Source: Rhodothermales bacterium (GTDB lineage: Bacteria; Bacteroidota; Rhodothermia; Rhodothermales; Bin80). Taken from it: DNA of 41,808 nt. Under the pieces are notes generated by a model. That model did not search any database. It worked only from the letters and a program-made list of their open reading frames with translations, and was not told where the DNA came from. The translations under genes were made by a program, and so were the position numbers. The stretch covers positions 1-41,808 of the forward strand of contig JANQES010000061.1 of the NCBI GenBank assembly GCA_028278205.1, given 5' to 3'. Positions 8,765-16,466 of this stretch are shown here, piece by piece (the stretch's first letter is position 1; the number at the start of each line of letters is the position of its first letter).

Positions 8765-9952
8765 ATGAATCAGCCCCCATCCCCCGATCACGACGAACAG
8801 CGACGGCGGTTTTTGAAATTGCTCTCGGCGGGAGGCGCGGCGGCCCTCCTGCCCGGCTGCGTCGAAGCCGAAGCGCCGGAGGTCGCGCAGGAGGCCTCGG
8901 CGTTCTTCAAAGACACCACACCGTTCATCCCCCACGGCGCCAACAACCTGGAGGCGAAGCTCGAAAACATGGGCGGCTTCCTCACGCCCGCCGAGCAGTT
9001 CTTCGTCCGCAACAACGCCGCCAGCATCGCCGTGGACGCCGCCGGCTACCGGCTCACGGTGGAGGGCAACGCCGTCGAGACGCCGCTGTCGTTGAGCCTG
9101 GACGACCTCGTGCAGATGCCCGGCCGGACGGTCTTTTCGTACGTCGAATGCGGCGGCAACCAGCGCGCGTTTTTCGCTTCGATCCTGGGCCAGCCGGCAC
9201 GTGGCACGCAGTGGGGACGCGGCGCCGTGGGCATGGCCGTCTGGACGGGCGTGCCGCTGGCCGAGGTGCTCACCCGCGCCGGCCTCCGCGACACCGTCGT
9301 GGACGTGCAACTGATCGGGCTCGACACCGATGCGCCCGAAGAGGGATTCCGCCGTCCCATCCCGCTCGAAAAGGCGATGGACCCGGACACGATTCTGGCC
9401 TACCGGATGAACGGCGCCGCGCTGCCGCCCGATCACGGCTTTCCGGTGCGCGCCATCGTGCCCGGCTGGGTGGGCAGCACAAATATCAAATGGCTGGGCC
9501 GCATCGAGGTGTCGTCGGAGAGGGTCTGGAGCCGCAACAACACCACGTCGTACGTGCTCATCGGCGAGGCGTATCCGCCGGAGGGTGAAGCCCAGGGCAA
9601 GGTGGCGACGTTGCAATCGATCAAGAGCGCGCTGGCCTTGCCCTGGCCGGCCACGCTGCCTTCCGGACGCCGGACGATCCGGGGCTATGCCCACTCGCCG
9701 CACGCGCCCATCGAAAGCGTCGCCTGGAGCCCGGACGGCGGTCAATCCTGGCAAAACGCCCGTGTGCTCGACCCGGTGATGCGCTATGCCTGGGCACGCT
9801 TCGAGTTCGAGTGGGACGCCGCACCCGGCCGGCACACCCTCACCACGCGCGCCACCGATCAGGCCGGCAACATCCAACCGGACGAGATCCCGCCCAACGA
9901 GAAAGGCTACCTCTTCAACATGCCGCTGTCGCATCCGGTGACGGTTGCCTAG
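8765..9952 (+). CDS. Tat-exported molybdopterin sulfite oxidase/dehydrogenase-like enzyme
   Basis: Protein of 395 residues related to SorA/SoxC and the sulfite oxidase family. The N-terminus has a twin-arginine signal (RRRFLKLLSAGGAAALLPGC), so it is folded with cofactor before export. The molybdenum-ligand Cys129 is in YVECGGNQR. A Mo-cofactor domain covers about 60-270 (GFPVRAIVPGWVGSTNIKWL is a family hallmark). The C-terminal dimerisation domain (about 285-390) contains GYAHSPHAPIESVAWSPDGG. A cytochrome c gene follows 30 bp downstream on the same strand, matching SorAB-type sulfite dehydrogenases. The substrate (sulfite or a related sulfur compound) is inferred. The ATG at 8765 was chosen because it gives a compact Tat signal; an upstream ATG at 8699 adds 22 residues. 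Confidence 0.87.
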   Translation: MNQPPSPDHDEQRRRFLKLLSAGGAAALLPGCVEAEAPEVAQEASAFFKDTTPFIPHGANNLEAKLENMGGFLTPAEQFFVRNNAASIAVDAAGYRLTVEGNAVETPLSLSLDDLVQMPGRTVFSYVECGGNQRAFFASILGQPARGTQWGRGAVGMAVWTGVPLAEVLTRAGLRDTVVDVQLIGLDTDAPEEGFRRPIPLEKAMDPDTILAYRMNGAALPPDHGFPVRAIVPGWVGSTNIKWLGRIEVSSERVWSRNNTTSYVLIGEAYPPEGEAQGKVATLQSIKSALALPWPATLPSGRRTIRGYAHSPHAPIESVAWSPDGGQSWQNARVLDPVMRYAWARFEFEWDAAPGRHTLTTRATDQAGNIQPDEIPPNEKGYLFNMPLSHPVTVA

Positions 9953-9959
9953 ATCGTTG

Positions 9960-9986
9960 TTACTTCGTCAGTCGCCTGGCTCATGA
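9960..9986 (-). repeat. Dispersed hairpin core, copy 1
   Basis: On the minus strand this reads gtcatgagccaggcgactg then acgaagtaa. It shares gcgactgacgaagtaa with 14007-14036 and resembles 17773-17804. The ATG of the cytochrome gene lies inside it. Confidence 0.6.
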
Positions 9987-10459
9987 CAATTGGTAATAAA
10001 TTATCGATACAGGGAAAGGAAAGGGAGAGAGGGGGAAAGGGCGAAAGGGAGATTAAAGGTTTTTTTGACCTTCTCCCTCTCTCCCTTTCCCCCTCTCTCC
10101 CTCTCGCCCTCTCAATCAGCGTGTGCCTGTTAATGACGCTGGGCACCGCCTGCCATCAGACGACCCCGGAAGAACAACAAACGCAGGGCGAGACGCTCTA
10201 TCAGGCCTATTGCGCCAGTTGCCACGAGATCAACCAGGGCATCGGGCCGAGGCTGACGAAGCAGGTGCTCGCCACGCGCGTCTCGGCCCTGGCGTTGTTT
10301 ACGTATAATCAAAAGAATATGCCCTATAACGCGGGCAATACGCTCAAAGAAGAGGAATACTGGGCCGTCACCGCCTATCTCCTGGCCCGCGAGGGCTTTT
10401 TAGAATCCGCTCTCGTATTGGACGCCGAAAATGCTGAAGGGTTGAGGTTGGAGCAATAA
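9983..10459 (+). CDS. Cytochrome c lipoprotein, probable sulfite dehydrogenase partner
   Basis: Small monohaem c-type cytochrome of up to 158 residues. Haem is bound at CASCH (77-81), and the likely axial Met113 is in QKNMPYNAG. A lipobox (LGTAC, Cys57) suggests membrane anchoring. It likely accepts electrons from the molybdoenzyme encoded 30 bp upstream, as SorB or SoxD do (inference). The start is doubtful: residues 10-45 are encoded by the purine/pyrimidine octad repeat, and the hydrophobic segment LLPLSLSPSLPLALS is a direct translation of ctccctct-type words. No nearer ATG leaves a full signal peptide, so the ATG at 9983 or a rare start such as ATT must be used. The stop codon overlaps the downstream inverted repeat. 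Confidence 0.82.
   Translation: MTIGNKLSIQGKERERGGKGEREIKGFFDLLPLSLSPSLPLALSISVCLLMTLGTACHQTTPEEQQTQGETLYQAYCASCHEINQGIGPRLTKQVLATRVSALALFTYNQKNMPYNAGNTLKEEEYWAVTAYLLAREGFLESALVLDAENAEGLRLEQ
10009..10118. repeat. Inverted octad repeat (aaagggag / ctccctct)
   Basis: Purine-rich 8-base words (aaagggag, agaggggg, aaagggcg) at about 10017-10050 face pyrimidine-rich words at 10068-10115 across the spacer attaaaggttttttgac. The unit is the same as at 1-95. It lies inside the reading frame of the cytochrome. Confidence 0.85.
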
Positions 10460-10521
10460 AACGTGAAACGTAAGGGTGCTTGCCTCTGCCTTTCTAATAG
10501 CACCCTCACGTTTCACGTTTT
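10458..10521. terminator. Long inverted repeat between convergent genes
   Basis: Arms of 23 bases (10458-10480 and 10499-10521) match at 22 positions around an 18-base loop. The left arm starts within the cytochrome stop codon. Heptads acgtttc/acgtttt continue to about 10535. It could act as a bidirectional terminator for the cytochrome and the facing lipoprotein gene. Confidence 0.7.
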
Positions 10522-10533
10522 ACGTTTCACGCT

Positions 10534-10836
10534 TCACTTCGTCACCGTGACGGTGCGGGAATAGACGGTGACGATGCTTGTGAAGATGTTGATGATCACA
10601 TCGAGTGCCGATTGTTCGGTTTCGATGGTGTAGTCGCTGGCGCCTTCGGCCATCTCGGCGGTATCGACATCGTTGATGGGCACGAGACCCCACAGGATGT
10701 ACCACTGCCGTTCTTCGAGGATCTCCTGGCCTTCGCCGCCGTCGCCGACCACGTGGATGTGGGTTGCGCACCCCGACGCCGCCACCATCACGAACAGCAA
10801 CAACGCGATCATGCTCATGCTGAAGAGTTTACGCAT
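10534..10836 (-). CDS. Small Bor-like lipoprotein
   Basis: Lipoprotein of 100 residues. The signal peptide ends in a lipobox (AASGC, Cys at about 23). The mature part (THIHVVG...QWYILWGLVPIND...) has the spacing and short beta-rich pattern of the Bor/Iss surface lipoprotein family, but the similarity is weak. The product is expected in the outer membrane. It is the last of three consecutive minus-strand lipoprotein genes. Confidence 0.7.
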   Translation of the reverse strand: MRKLFSMSMIALLLFVMVAASGCATHIHVVGDGGEGQEILEERQWYILWGLVPINDVDTAEMAEGASDYTIETEQSALDVIINIFTSIVTVYSRTVTVTK

Positions 10837-10868
10837 ACGTATACCTCCCGTCTGGATTGTGTTGTGTT

Positions 10869-11591
10869 TTATTTGAGCACTTGAATCGATCCGATGGACG
10901 ACTCGATGGCTTTGACCTGTTCCGGATACATAGCTCTCGGAACAATATAATCGAACTGGATGACACCGTCTCTGGAAGAAGCAAAGAACAATGTAAATGT
11001 AATAAAGTCGTCCGTCTGCACCAGAAACTGGGCCATGCGAATGTCGTCCTTGAGGTAGTCGTCCTGGCGCACCGTCGCGGTGGAGTCCTGATCGGCGAGC
11101 AACGCGCTGTAACGCGCCACCTGCTCGCCGAGCGTCCGCGCCTCGGCCCGCCCCACCGCAGCCACGTTGAGCAGCGCATCGGTGGATGCATGCGAAAACA
11201 TATACTTCGGCTCAACCCCCAGCGGATTACCGGCGACGACGCGGCCAATGCTGTCGATTTTGGCCTCCGAAAGCTGCGTCCACGCCACCGGCGCCTGGAA
11301 CACAATGCCGAGATCGCGAGCTTCGATGGGGGCTCCCAACTGGCTCGGATCCACATTGAACTGCATCGGCTCGACGCCGAGACGGGAATCGTCACGAGGT
11401 TCGCTGCTGCAAGCCGCCAGCAGGCTCACGCTGAAGAGCAGGATCAGGCTGCAAGGCCAGCCGAATAAGCGTTTCTTTGTGATCTGATTTTGGATTTTAG
11501 ATTTTGGATTTTGGATTGTATTGGGAAAAGCCCACCAATCCAAAATCCAAAATCTAAAATCCAAAATTCTCCCTGGTTGAGGTGAGTTCAT
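10869..11591 (-). CDS. Lipoprotein of unknown function with repeat-derived N-terminus
   Basis: The recognisable signal peptide is KKRLFGWPCSLILLFSVSLLAAC, followed by a mature domain of about 180 residues with no family I recognise. It contains a PsbP/DUF1795-like flavour (GIVFQAPVAWTQL ... IQFDYIVP), so it may be a small periplasmic or outer-membrane lipoprotein. No ATG, GTG or TTG lies just before the signal peptide. The nearest ATG, at 11591, adds a segment translated from the ggatttt inverted repeat (ILDFRFWILDWW... and NPKSKIQNQ). Either that extension is real, or a rare codon (for example ATC near 11482) is used. Confidence 0.7.
   Translation of the reverse strand: MNSPQPGRILDFRFWILDWWAFPNTIQNPKSKIQNQITKKRLFGWPCSLILLFSVSLLAACSSEPRDDSRLGVEPMQFNVDPSQLGAPIEARDLGIVFQAPVAWTQLSEAKIDSIGRVVAGNPLGVEPKYMFSHASTDALLNVAAVGRAEARTLGEQVARYSALLADQDSTATVRQDDYLKDDIRMAQFLVQTDDFITFTLFFASSRDGVIQFDYIVPRAMYPEQVKAIESSIGSIQVLK
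11487..11567. repeat. Perfect 32-bp inverted repeat of ggatttt heptads
   Basis: Arms 11487-11518 and 11536-11567 are perfect complements around a 17-base loop. Each arm is built from ggatttt and agatttt heptads. The same unit recurs at 25373-25531 and 41703-41735. Confidence 0.92.
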
Positions 11592-11630
11592 CTGGAAATC
11601 GCCCAAAGTATGGTTTGTTTTCAACCCGGA

Positions 11631-12128
11631 TTATTTCAAAAACACCAGACGCAGCCCCTGAGGCAGGTCTTTAATAACCGCCTGGTCGCCGTCAATCGGG
11701 ACGATGTACCGGCCTTGCTCGTCGCGCTGGAGATCGTCCATGCGATAGGCCTGATCGTCCGGCACCAGTTCGACGTCGTACCCTTGCGGCCTATATTTGG
11801 TGACCGATCCGGTGGCGACGTCTACGGCCCAGCAGAGCACACACGCCAGATTGATCACGCTGACGGCGTTGAACTCTTTACGCAGCACAAATGTCCGGTC
11901 TTCATAGCCGTCGAGGCGGAGCGTCACTTCGGTCTTCGAAACGCCGGGGCGTTTGATGTCGAGCGTGGCGGGGGTGCTTCCTTCTTCGAGGCCGTCGATG
12001 TAGATGGTTGCGCCTTCGGGCTCCGAGCGGATGGTCACTTCGTCGTAGGTGCCGGTGAAGATAGTAGCGCATCCGGAGGCAAGAAGGAGGGTAAGCAACA
12101 GAGCAGAAAAGATATATAACGAACGCAT
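11631..12128 (-). CDS. PEGA-domain lipoprotein
   Basis: Lipoprotein of 165 residues with signal peptide and lipobox (LASGC). A PEGA domain spans about 28-75 (VTIRSEPEGATIYIDGLEEGSTP...VTLRLDGYEDRTF); such domains are found on surface-exposed or envelope-associated proteins. A short C-terminal part (about 85-165) has a hydrophobic stretch, AVSVINLACVLCWAVDVATG, typical of the PEGA lipoproteins that end in a glycine-zipper-like segment. The function is unknown. It lies at the head of a row of three minus-strand lipoprotein genes. Confidence 0.85.
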   Translation of the reverse strand: MRSLYIFSALLLTLLLASGCATIFTGTYDEVTIRSEPEGATIYIDGLEEGSTPATLDIKRPGVSKTEVTLRLDGYEDRTFVLRKEFNAVSVINLACVLCWAVDVATGSVTKYRPQGYDVELVPDDQAYRMDDLQRDEQGRYIVPIDGDQAVIKDLPQGLRLVFLK

Positions 12129-12319
12129 CGTATTACCTCGTTAACGGTGTAGGTGAGGGTCTGGTGAGGAGAGCCCGTCTTGCGCGAGCCCTCTACCCTG
12201 CTGACGCTCTGTAGGCGTGTATAGTAACAGAAAGCGGTCTTTCTGACAACCCATTTGATTGCACCTGGAAAAAACTGGATTTTCCAGCCACGCTCACCAC
12301 GAAACCCTGAGGCCTCGAC

Positions 12320-13339
12320 ATGCTGAACTACATCTGGGGCGGTCTGATCATCTTCAGCCTCGTCTTCGCGCTGGTCTACGACATCCGCGACTTCGCCACC
12401 GACACCTACCGCAACGGGCAACCGCTGCCGGTCACGATGACGTTTCCCGACGGCTACCAGGCCGGCGAACGGCGCCAGAACGTCGAGGTGCGTCTCGATC
12501 CGGAGGGCTACGGGGTCTTTTACGGCACCAACGAGCGTCCGGCGGCGGTCTACGACGGCGTTTTGATCCAGACCGCCGATGGCCGGCAACTCCGCTTCGC
12601 CGAAGATGCTTCCGTGCCCGAACCGCTCGCCACGATCCGCTCTTTTACGTCGAGCCGGGACAACGACCTGCGCGGCACCGTCGGCGGTTTTGCGGTGCAG
12701 CCAGGTATTTCGCAGGCCTCGGGCACGGTGCTGTTCAACCCGGTGCGGTGGGTCAAGCTCAACGCCATCGCCGGGGCGGCGCTCGACTTTGCCGAGACCG
12801 CCGTGACGATTGCGCTGAGCCTCATCGGCGGCATCGCGTTGTGGATGGGGCTGTTGCAGATTGCCGGGGCCTCGGGCATCCTTTATGCGCTCATCCGGGT
12901 GACGCAGCCGCTGATCCGCCCGCTCTTCCCCGAAATCCCCAAAGACCACCCGGCTTTCGGGATGATTGTGTTGAACCTGACGGCCAACATGCTGGGGCTG
13001 GGCAATGCCGCCACGCCGCTGGGCATCAAGGCAATGCAAGAGCTACAAACGCTCAACACCACCGAAGACACCGCCACCAACCCGATGGTGATGCTCCTGG
13101 CGATGAACACGGCCAGTGTGCAGATCGTCCCGCCGGTGCTACTGGTGGCCATCATGGGCTTGCAGATCAACCAGCTCTTCTTCTCGATCTTGATCACGAC
13201 CACGCTCTCGCTCATCGTCGCCATCGTTTCGACGAAACTGCTGGGCCGCCTGAAACGCTACCGCGATACGGATCCGAACCGTCCCTCCCAAAACGAGCCA
13301 GCGTCTGAAGGCAACCCCTCAACCGAAGCACCGGAGTAG
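12320..13339 (+). CDS. spmA: SpmA-like nucleoside-recognition (Gate) domain membrane protein
   Basis: Membrane protein of 339 residues. The C-terminal half holds the SpmA signature (KDHPAFGMIVLNLTANMLGLGNAATPLGIKAM) and several helices. An N-terminal helix (about 2-22) is separated from the rest by about 120 soluble, beta-rich residues (about 28-150) that are absent from the usual 190-200 residue SpmA. A Glu/Ser/Pro-rich tail follows the last helix. SpmA and SpmB act together in spore maturation in Bacillus, but pairs also occur in many non-sporulating Bacteroidota, where the role is unclear. spmB follows 99 bp downstream. Confidence 0.87.
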   Translation: MLNYIWGGLIIFSLVFALVYDIRDFATDTYRNGQPLPVTMTFPDGYQAGERRQNVEVRLDPEGYGVFYGTNERPAAVYDGVLIQTADGRQLRFAEDASVPEPLATIRSFTSSRDNDLRGTVGGFAVQPGISQASGTVLFNPVRWVKLNAIAGAALDFAETAVTIALSLIGGIALWMGLLQIAGASGILYALIRVTQPLIRPLFPEIPKDHPAFGMIVLNLTANMLGLGNAATPLGIKAMQELQTLNTTEDTATNPMVMLLAMNTASVQIVPPVLLVAIMGLQINQLFFSILITTTLSLIVAIVSTKLLGRLKRYRDTDPNRPSQNEPASEGNPSTEAPE

Positions 13340-13391
13340 GGGCAGGCCTCGTGCCTGCCCTGTTTCGGGCGACCACAAGGGTCGCCCCTAC
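13336..13391. repeat. Double-hairpin dispersed repeat
   Basis: gtaggggcaggcctcgtgcc..., with hairpins ggcaggc/gcctgcc and gggcgacc/ggtcgccc, flanked by gtagggg and cccctac. It contains the TAG stop codon of spmA and resembles a widespread intergenic element. A heptad run (cccattc, cccactc, gccattc) follows at 13401-13436, up to the spmB start. Confidence 0.85.
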
Positions 13392-13438
13392 ACCATCCAT
13401 CCCTACCTCCCATTCCCCACTCGCCATTCCCCAAGACC

Positions 13439-13981
13439 ATGGAAATCCTCCGCCTGATCATCGATTACGTCTCCGCCTTCGTCCTGCCCACCATCATCGT
13501 CGGCTTTCCGCTCTACGGGTTGTATAAAAAAGTGCCGGTCTACGAAGTCTTCGTCGAAGGCGCCAAAGAGGGGTTCAACGTCGCGGTGATGATCATCCCC
13601 TACCTGATCGCCATCCTCTTCGCCATCGGCATGTTTCGCGCGTCCGGCGCGCTCGACTTTATGATGGAGGGTTTGCGTCCGGTGCTGGCGCTCATCGGCA
13701 TCCCGGCGGAGGTCATCCCGATGGGCATCATCCGCCCGCTGACCGGCTCCGGCTCTGCCGCCATCGTGCTCGACATGATAGGCGAGTTCGGCGAAGACTC
13801 CATCCTCGTCAAAATGGCCGCCACCATGTTCGGCTCGACCGAGACGACGTTCTATGTCATCGCCGTCTACTTCGGCGCCGTCAACGTCAAAAAGACCCGC
13901 CACGCCGTGCCCGCCGGCCTCCTGGCCGACTTCTTCGCGATGTTCGCGGCGGTCTACGTCGTGATCTTATTGTTCGGGTGA
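13439..13981 (+). CDS. spmB: SpmB-like nucleoside-recognition (Gate) domain membrane protein
   Basis: Membrane protein of 180 residues, the usual length for SpmB. Helices are evident at about 10-30, 45-68, 75-95 and 155-178. The family signature GIIRPLTGSGSAAI and KMAATMFGSTETTFYVIAVYFG, with a final HAVPAGLLADFF, are all present. It forms a pair with the SpmA-like protein upstream. Gate-domain proteins are thought to be involved in transport; the substrate is not known. No Shine-Dalgarno site is visible; the ATG directly follows the heptad repeat. Confidence 0.9.
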   Translation: MEILRLIIDYVSAFVLPTIIVGFPLYGLYKKVPVYEVFVEGAKEGFNVAVMIIPYLIAILFAIGMFRASGALDFMMEGLRPVLALIGIPAEVIPMGIIRPLTGSGSAAIVLDMIGEFGEDSILVKMAATMFGSTETTFYVIAVYFGAVNVKKTRHAVPAGLLADFFAMFAAVYVVILLFG

Positions 13982-14390
13982 GTTGCGTATTGCGTACTTC
14001 GTATTGCGACACGAGCGAAGCGACTGACGAAGTAAAGGGTGCCTTTCAATACGCAGTACGTCACCAAACCACAATAGAGCTAACAGAGTTGGTGTGACGT
14101 GGTAACGATCTTTCCACCACCGAAGTCTTGAACACATAAAAGGTTGCTTCTTTGCCTCGATTCGTTTTCCTTCCGTCAAGCTGTTCCGGCTGACACCCTG
14201 TCCTGTTGATCTGTTGTGGAAAACTCAAGCTACTTGTTGCGGCTACATTCTTTATTTTTGGGAGGGTAGCCGCAACCTTTAGCCTGCGGAATCCGGGCGT
14301 GATCAACCCGATTGGGGCAATGTCCCGTGGGCAACGGAGCGGCGCCCCCACTTCGCAACGACCATAACCAGGTGTTGGCAGGAGGATTGT
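13982..14390. other. Gene-free spacer with repeats and hairpins
   Basis: Starts with gcgtatt/gcgtact heptads (13984-14008), then the dispersed hairpin core at 14007-14036, then reversed caatacg-type words to about 14065. A clean stem gttgcggctac/gtagccgcaac lies at 14236-14246 and 14266-14276. The remainder contains no recognisable gene. A Shine-Dalgarno site for the next gene sits at 14380-14385. Confidence 0.7.
14007..14036 (+). repeat. Dispersed hairpin core, copy 2
   Basis: cgacacgagcgaagcgactg then acgaagtaaa. It matches 17773-17804 (cgacacgagccgaaggcggc...) and, inverted, 9960-9986. It is flanked by facing heptads, so it forms the centre of a composite inverted repeat. Confidence 0.7.
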
Positions 14391-15905
14391 ATGAGCACAT
14401 GCAGGATGAAGAAAGACAGCCACGGCCTTTTCGTACGCAGCGTATGGACCGCGCTTTGGCTGGGTGTTTTACTGGGCAGCAGTACGGCCTATGCCCAGGA
14501 AATCAAACTGGTAGCCCAGGACGGCACCGACGGCGACGCCTTCGGCATTGCGGTGTCGTTGAGTGGAGGCTGGGGCCTCGTCGGGGCGTCTAACCAAGAC
14601 GGCGAACGCGGCGCGGCCTACATCTTCGGCAACCAGGGCAATAATAACTGGAGACAGTCGGCGAAACTGACCCCCGACAGCCGCGAACCCGACGACCGAT
14701 TCGGAGGAGCCGTCTCGCTCGACGGCAACCGCGCCCTCATCGGCGCCAACGGACGCGACGATACAGCCCCCAATGCCGGCGCAGCCTACGTCTACAGGCT
14801 CGACAATAGAACGTGGGTCGAAGAAGCCATGCTCACTGCCAGCGACGCCGCCGCCAGCGACCTCTTCGGCAGTTCCGTATCGCTCGATGGCGAACGGGCG
14901 CTCATCGGAGCCTATCAAAAAAACGATGAGACCGGCGCGGCCTACGTCTTTCGCCTCGAAAACGGCACGTGGACCGAAGAAGCCAAACTCACCGCCAGCG
15001 ACGGCGCCGACAACGACTGGTTCGGCTTTTCCGTCTCGCTCGACGGCGACCGGGCGGCTGTCGGGGCCTACCTGGACGATGACGACGGCTCGGGATCCGG
15101 CGCGGTCTACATCTTCCGACGCGACGGCAGCACGTGGGTACAGGAAGACAAGCTCACCGCCAGCGATGCCGCCCCCGGCGACCGGTTCGGCGAATCGGTA
15201 TCACTCAGTGGAGACCGGGTGCTCATCGGCGCCTGGGGCTTTGGCGGCTCCTCCGGCGCGGCCTACGTCTTCCGGCGCGACGGCAACGCGTGGGTCGAAG
15301 AAGACAAGCTCACCGCCGACGACGCGCGCACCAACGACCGCTTCAGCGAACGCGCCGTCTCGCTCAGCGGAGACCGCGCACTCATCGGCGCCTGGAGCAA
15401 CGGCGACAGCGGCCCGGTAACCGGCTCGGCGTACCTCTTCCGCCGCAGCGGCAACGCGTGGGTGCAAGACGGCCCCCGCCTCCTCGGCGGCGACTCAACA
15501 TCGGGCGACGGCTTCGGCGTATCCGTCTCGGTCGATGGCGAGGCCCTGCTCGTCGGGGCGTTCGGCAATGGGGAAAAAGGCGCCGCCTACGTCTTCGGCC
15601 CCACCATGCCGGTGGCCGTCGATGAAGAGGCCGGCGTGCCGGATGCGTTTGCGCTGCACGGCAACTACCCGAACCCGTTCAATCCCTCGACGGAGATCCA
15701 TTTCGACCTGCCTAAACGGGCGCACGCGACCCTCGTCATCTACAACGCGATGGGCCAGGAAGTGGCGCGGCTCATCGATGGCCCGTTGCAAGCCGGCGTA
15801 CACACCACCACGTGGGAGGCAGCCGGGATGTCCAGCGGCGCCTACCTCTACCGCCTCACCGCCGGCACCTTCTCCGAGACCAGGGTAATGGTGCTGCTGC
15901 GCTAA
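14391..15905 (+). CDS. Secreted FG-GAP repeat protein with type IX sorting domain
   Basis: Exported protein of 504 residues. A signal peptide ends at TAYAQ (about residue 36). About seven FG-GAP-like repeats of some 50 residues follow (pattern DxFGxxVSLxGxRxLIGA...GAAYVFR), expected to form a beta-propeller-like fold. The last 80 residues are a type IX sorting domain (YPNPFNPSTEIHFDLP ... GMSSGAYLYRLTAG), so it is presumably sent to the surface or medium by the type IX system. The ATG is supported by an AGGAGG at 14380-14385, five bases upstream, which is unusual for this genome. The binding partner is unknown. Confidence 0.9.
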   Translation: MSTCRMKKDSHGLFVRSVWTALWLGVLLGSSTAYAQEIKLVAQDGTDGDAFGIAVSLSGGWGLVGASNQDGERGAAYIFGNQGNNNWRQSAKLTPDSREPDDRFGGAVSLDGNRALIGANGRDDTAPNAGAAYVYRLDNRTWVEEAMLTASDAAASDLFGSSVSLDGERALIGAYQKNDETGAAYVFRLENGTWTEEAKLTASDGADNDWFGFSVSLDGDRAAVGAYLDDDDGSGSGAVYIFRRDGSTWVQEDKLTASDAAPGDRFGESVSLSGDRVLIGAWGFGGSSGAAYVFRRDGNAWVEEDKLTADDARTNDRFSERAVSLSGDRALIGAWSNGDSGPVTGSAYLFRRSGNAWVQDGPRLLGGDSTSGDGFGVSVSVDGEALLVGAFGNGEKGAAYVFGPTMPVAVDEEAGVPDAFALHGNYPNPFNPSTEIHFDLPKRAHATLVIYNAMGQEVARLIDGPLQAGVHTTTWEAAGMSSGAYLYRLTAGTFSETRVMVLLR

Positions 15906-15923
15906 AAGCTGTTTGACAAAAAA

Positions 15924-15952
15924 GAGGCCCTTCGGACGAATCCGAAGAGCCT
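15924..15952 (-). terminator. Rho-independent terminator of the CBM48 gene
   Basis: Read on the minus strand, a hairpin (aggctcttcgga / tccgaagggcct) is followed by six T. It lies between the convergent FG-GAP and CBM48 genes. Confidence 0.8.
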
Positions 15953-15976
15953 CCAGGGGAGAATTATCTTGCTGGC

Positions 15977-16276
15977 TTAGAGCGCAAGCACGCTGTTCTC
16001 GCTGAAGAACGGCGTCGAAGCCGTGCCGTCGGCCTGTTCTTCATTGCGCCATTCGTTCTCGTCGATGAAGTAGCGAAACTCGACAGTCTCGCCCGGCTTG
16101 AACGAGATGCTCGTCGTCCAGACGCCTTTCTTTTTGTTGAACTTCATGGGATGCTTCGTCACGTCCCATTCATTGAAGGTGCCCGCCACGGCGGCGCTCG
16201 TTTCGGCGCTCTCAGCCGGCAGTTCAAAGGTCACGCGAACGGATTTGCCTTTCGGGCTCGTTTTCTTCGCGATCAT
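15977..16276 (-). CDS. Small CBM48/AMPK-type glycogen-binding domain protein
   Basis: Stand-alone domain of 99 residues. The core VRVTFELPAESAETSAAVAGTFNEWDVTKHPM...GVWTTSISFKPGETVEFRYFID shows the FNxWD motif and beta-sandwich pattern of isoamylase N-terminal/AMPK-beta glycogen-binding modules. It has no signal peptide or catalytic domain, so it is likely a cytoplasmic glycan-binding or regulatory protein. The start MIAKKTSPKGK at 16276 was chosen because the upstream frame (to 16414) looks non-coding. A LacI-type operator-like site lies about 130 bp upstream. Confidence 0.85.
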   Translation of the reverse strand: MIAKKTSPKGKSVRVTFELPAESAETSAAVAGTFNEWDVTKHPMKFNKKKGVWTTSISFKPGETVEFRYFIDENEWRNEEQADGTASTPFFSENSVLAL

Positions 16277-16400
16277 GTGCGTATTCGGGGGTTGGTGGTT
16301 GTTTTCATGAATAAAGAACCTGCTTGACGCGCAAACAGATTCTGAGTGAATCGGATGAAAATTACGCAGCTTTACGAGCCTGTCAAAAAGAATATTCATC

Positions 16401-16412
16401 GCAAGCGCTTCC
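16401..16412. promoter_or_regulatory. LacI/GalR-type operator-like palindrome
   Basis: gcaagcgcttcc, centred on aagcgctt, a typical core of LacI-family operators. It lies upstream of the glycogen-binding protein gene, which fits sugar control, but no regulator is nearby. Confidence 0.3.
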
Positions 16413-16466
16413 AAAACTTAGACTTAACACAAACCTAATAGTTGTAACGAACCGTTTTACATTTCC

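Noticed and set aside
8689..9588. Plus-strand ORF of 299 codons in another frame of the sulfite oxidase gene
   Set aside because: Arg/Gly-rich alternate frame; the overlapping frame has all family motifs.
10829..11395. Minus-strand ORF of 188 codons overlapping the lipoprotein gene
   Set aside because: Ser/Arg-rich alternate frame without start context; the lipoprotein frame has a signal peptide.
14041..14235. tRNA or small RNA in the spacer before the FG-GAP gene
   Set aside because: No cloverleaf or known RNA motif could be drawn; only short repeats were seen.
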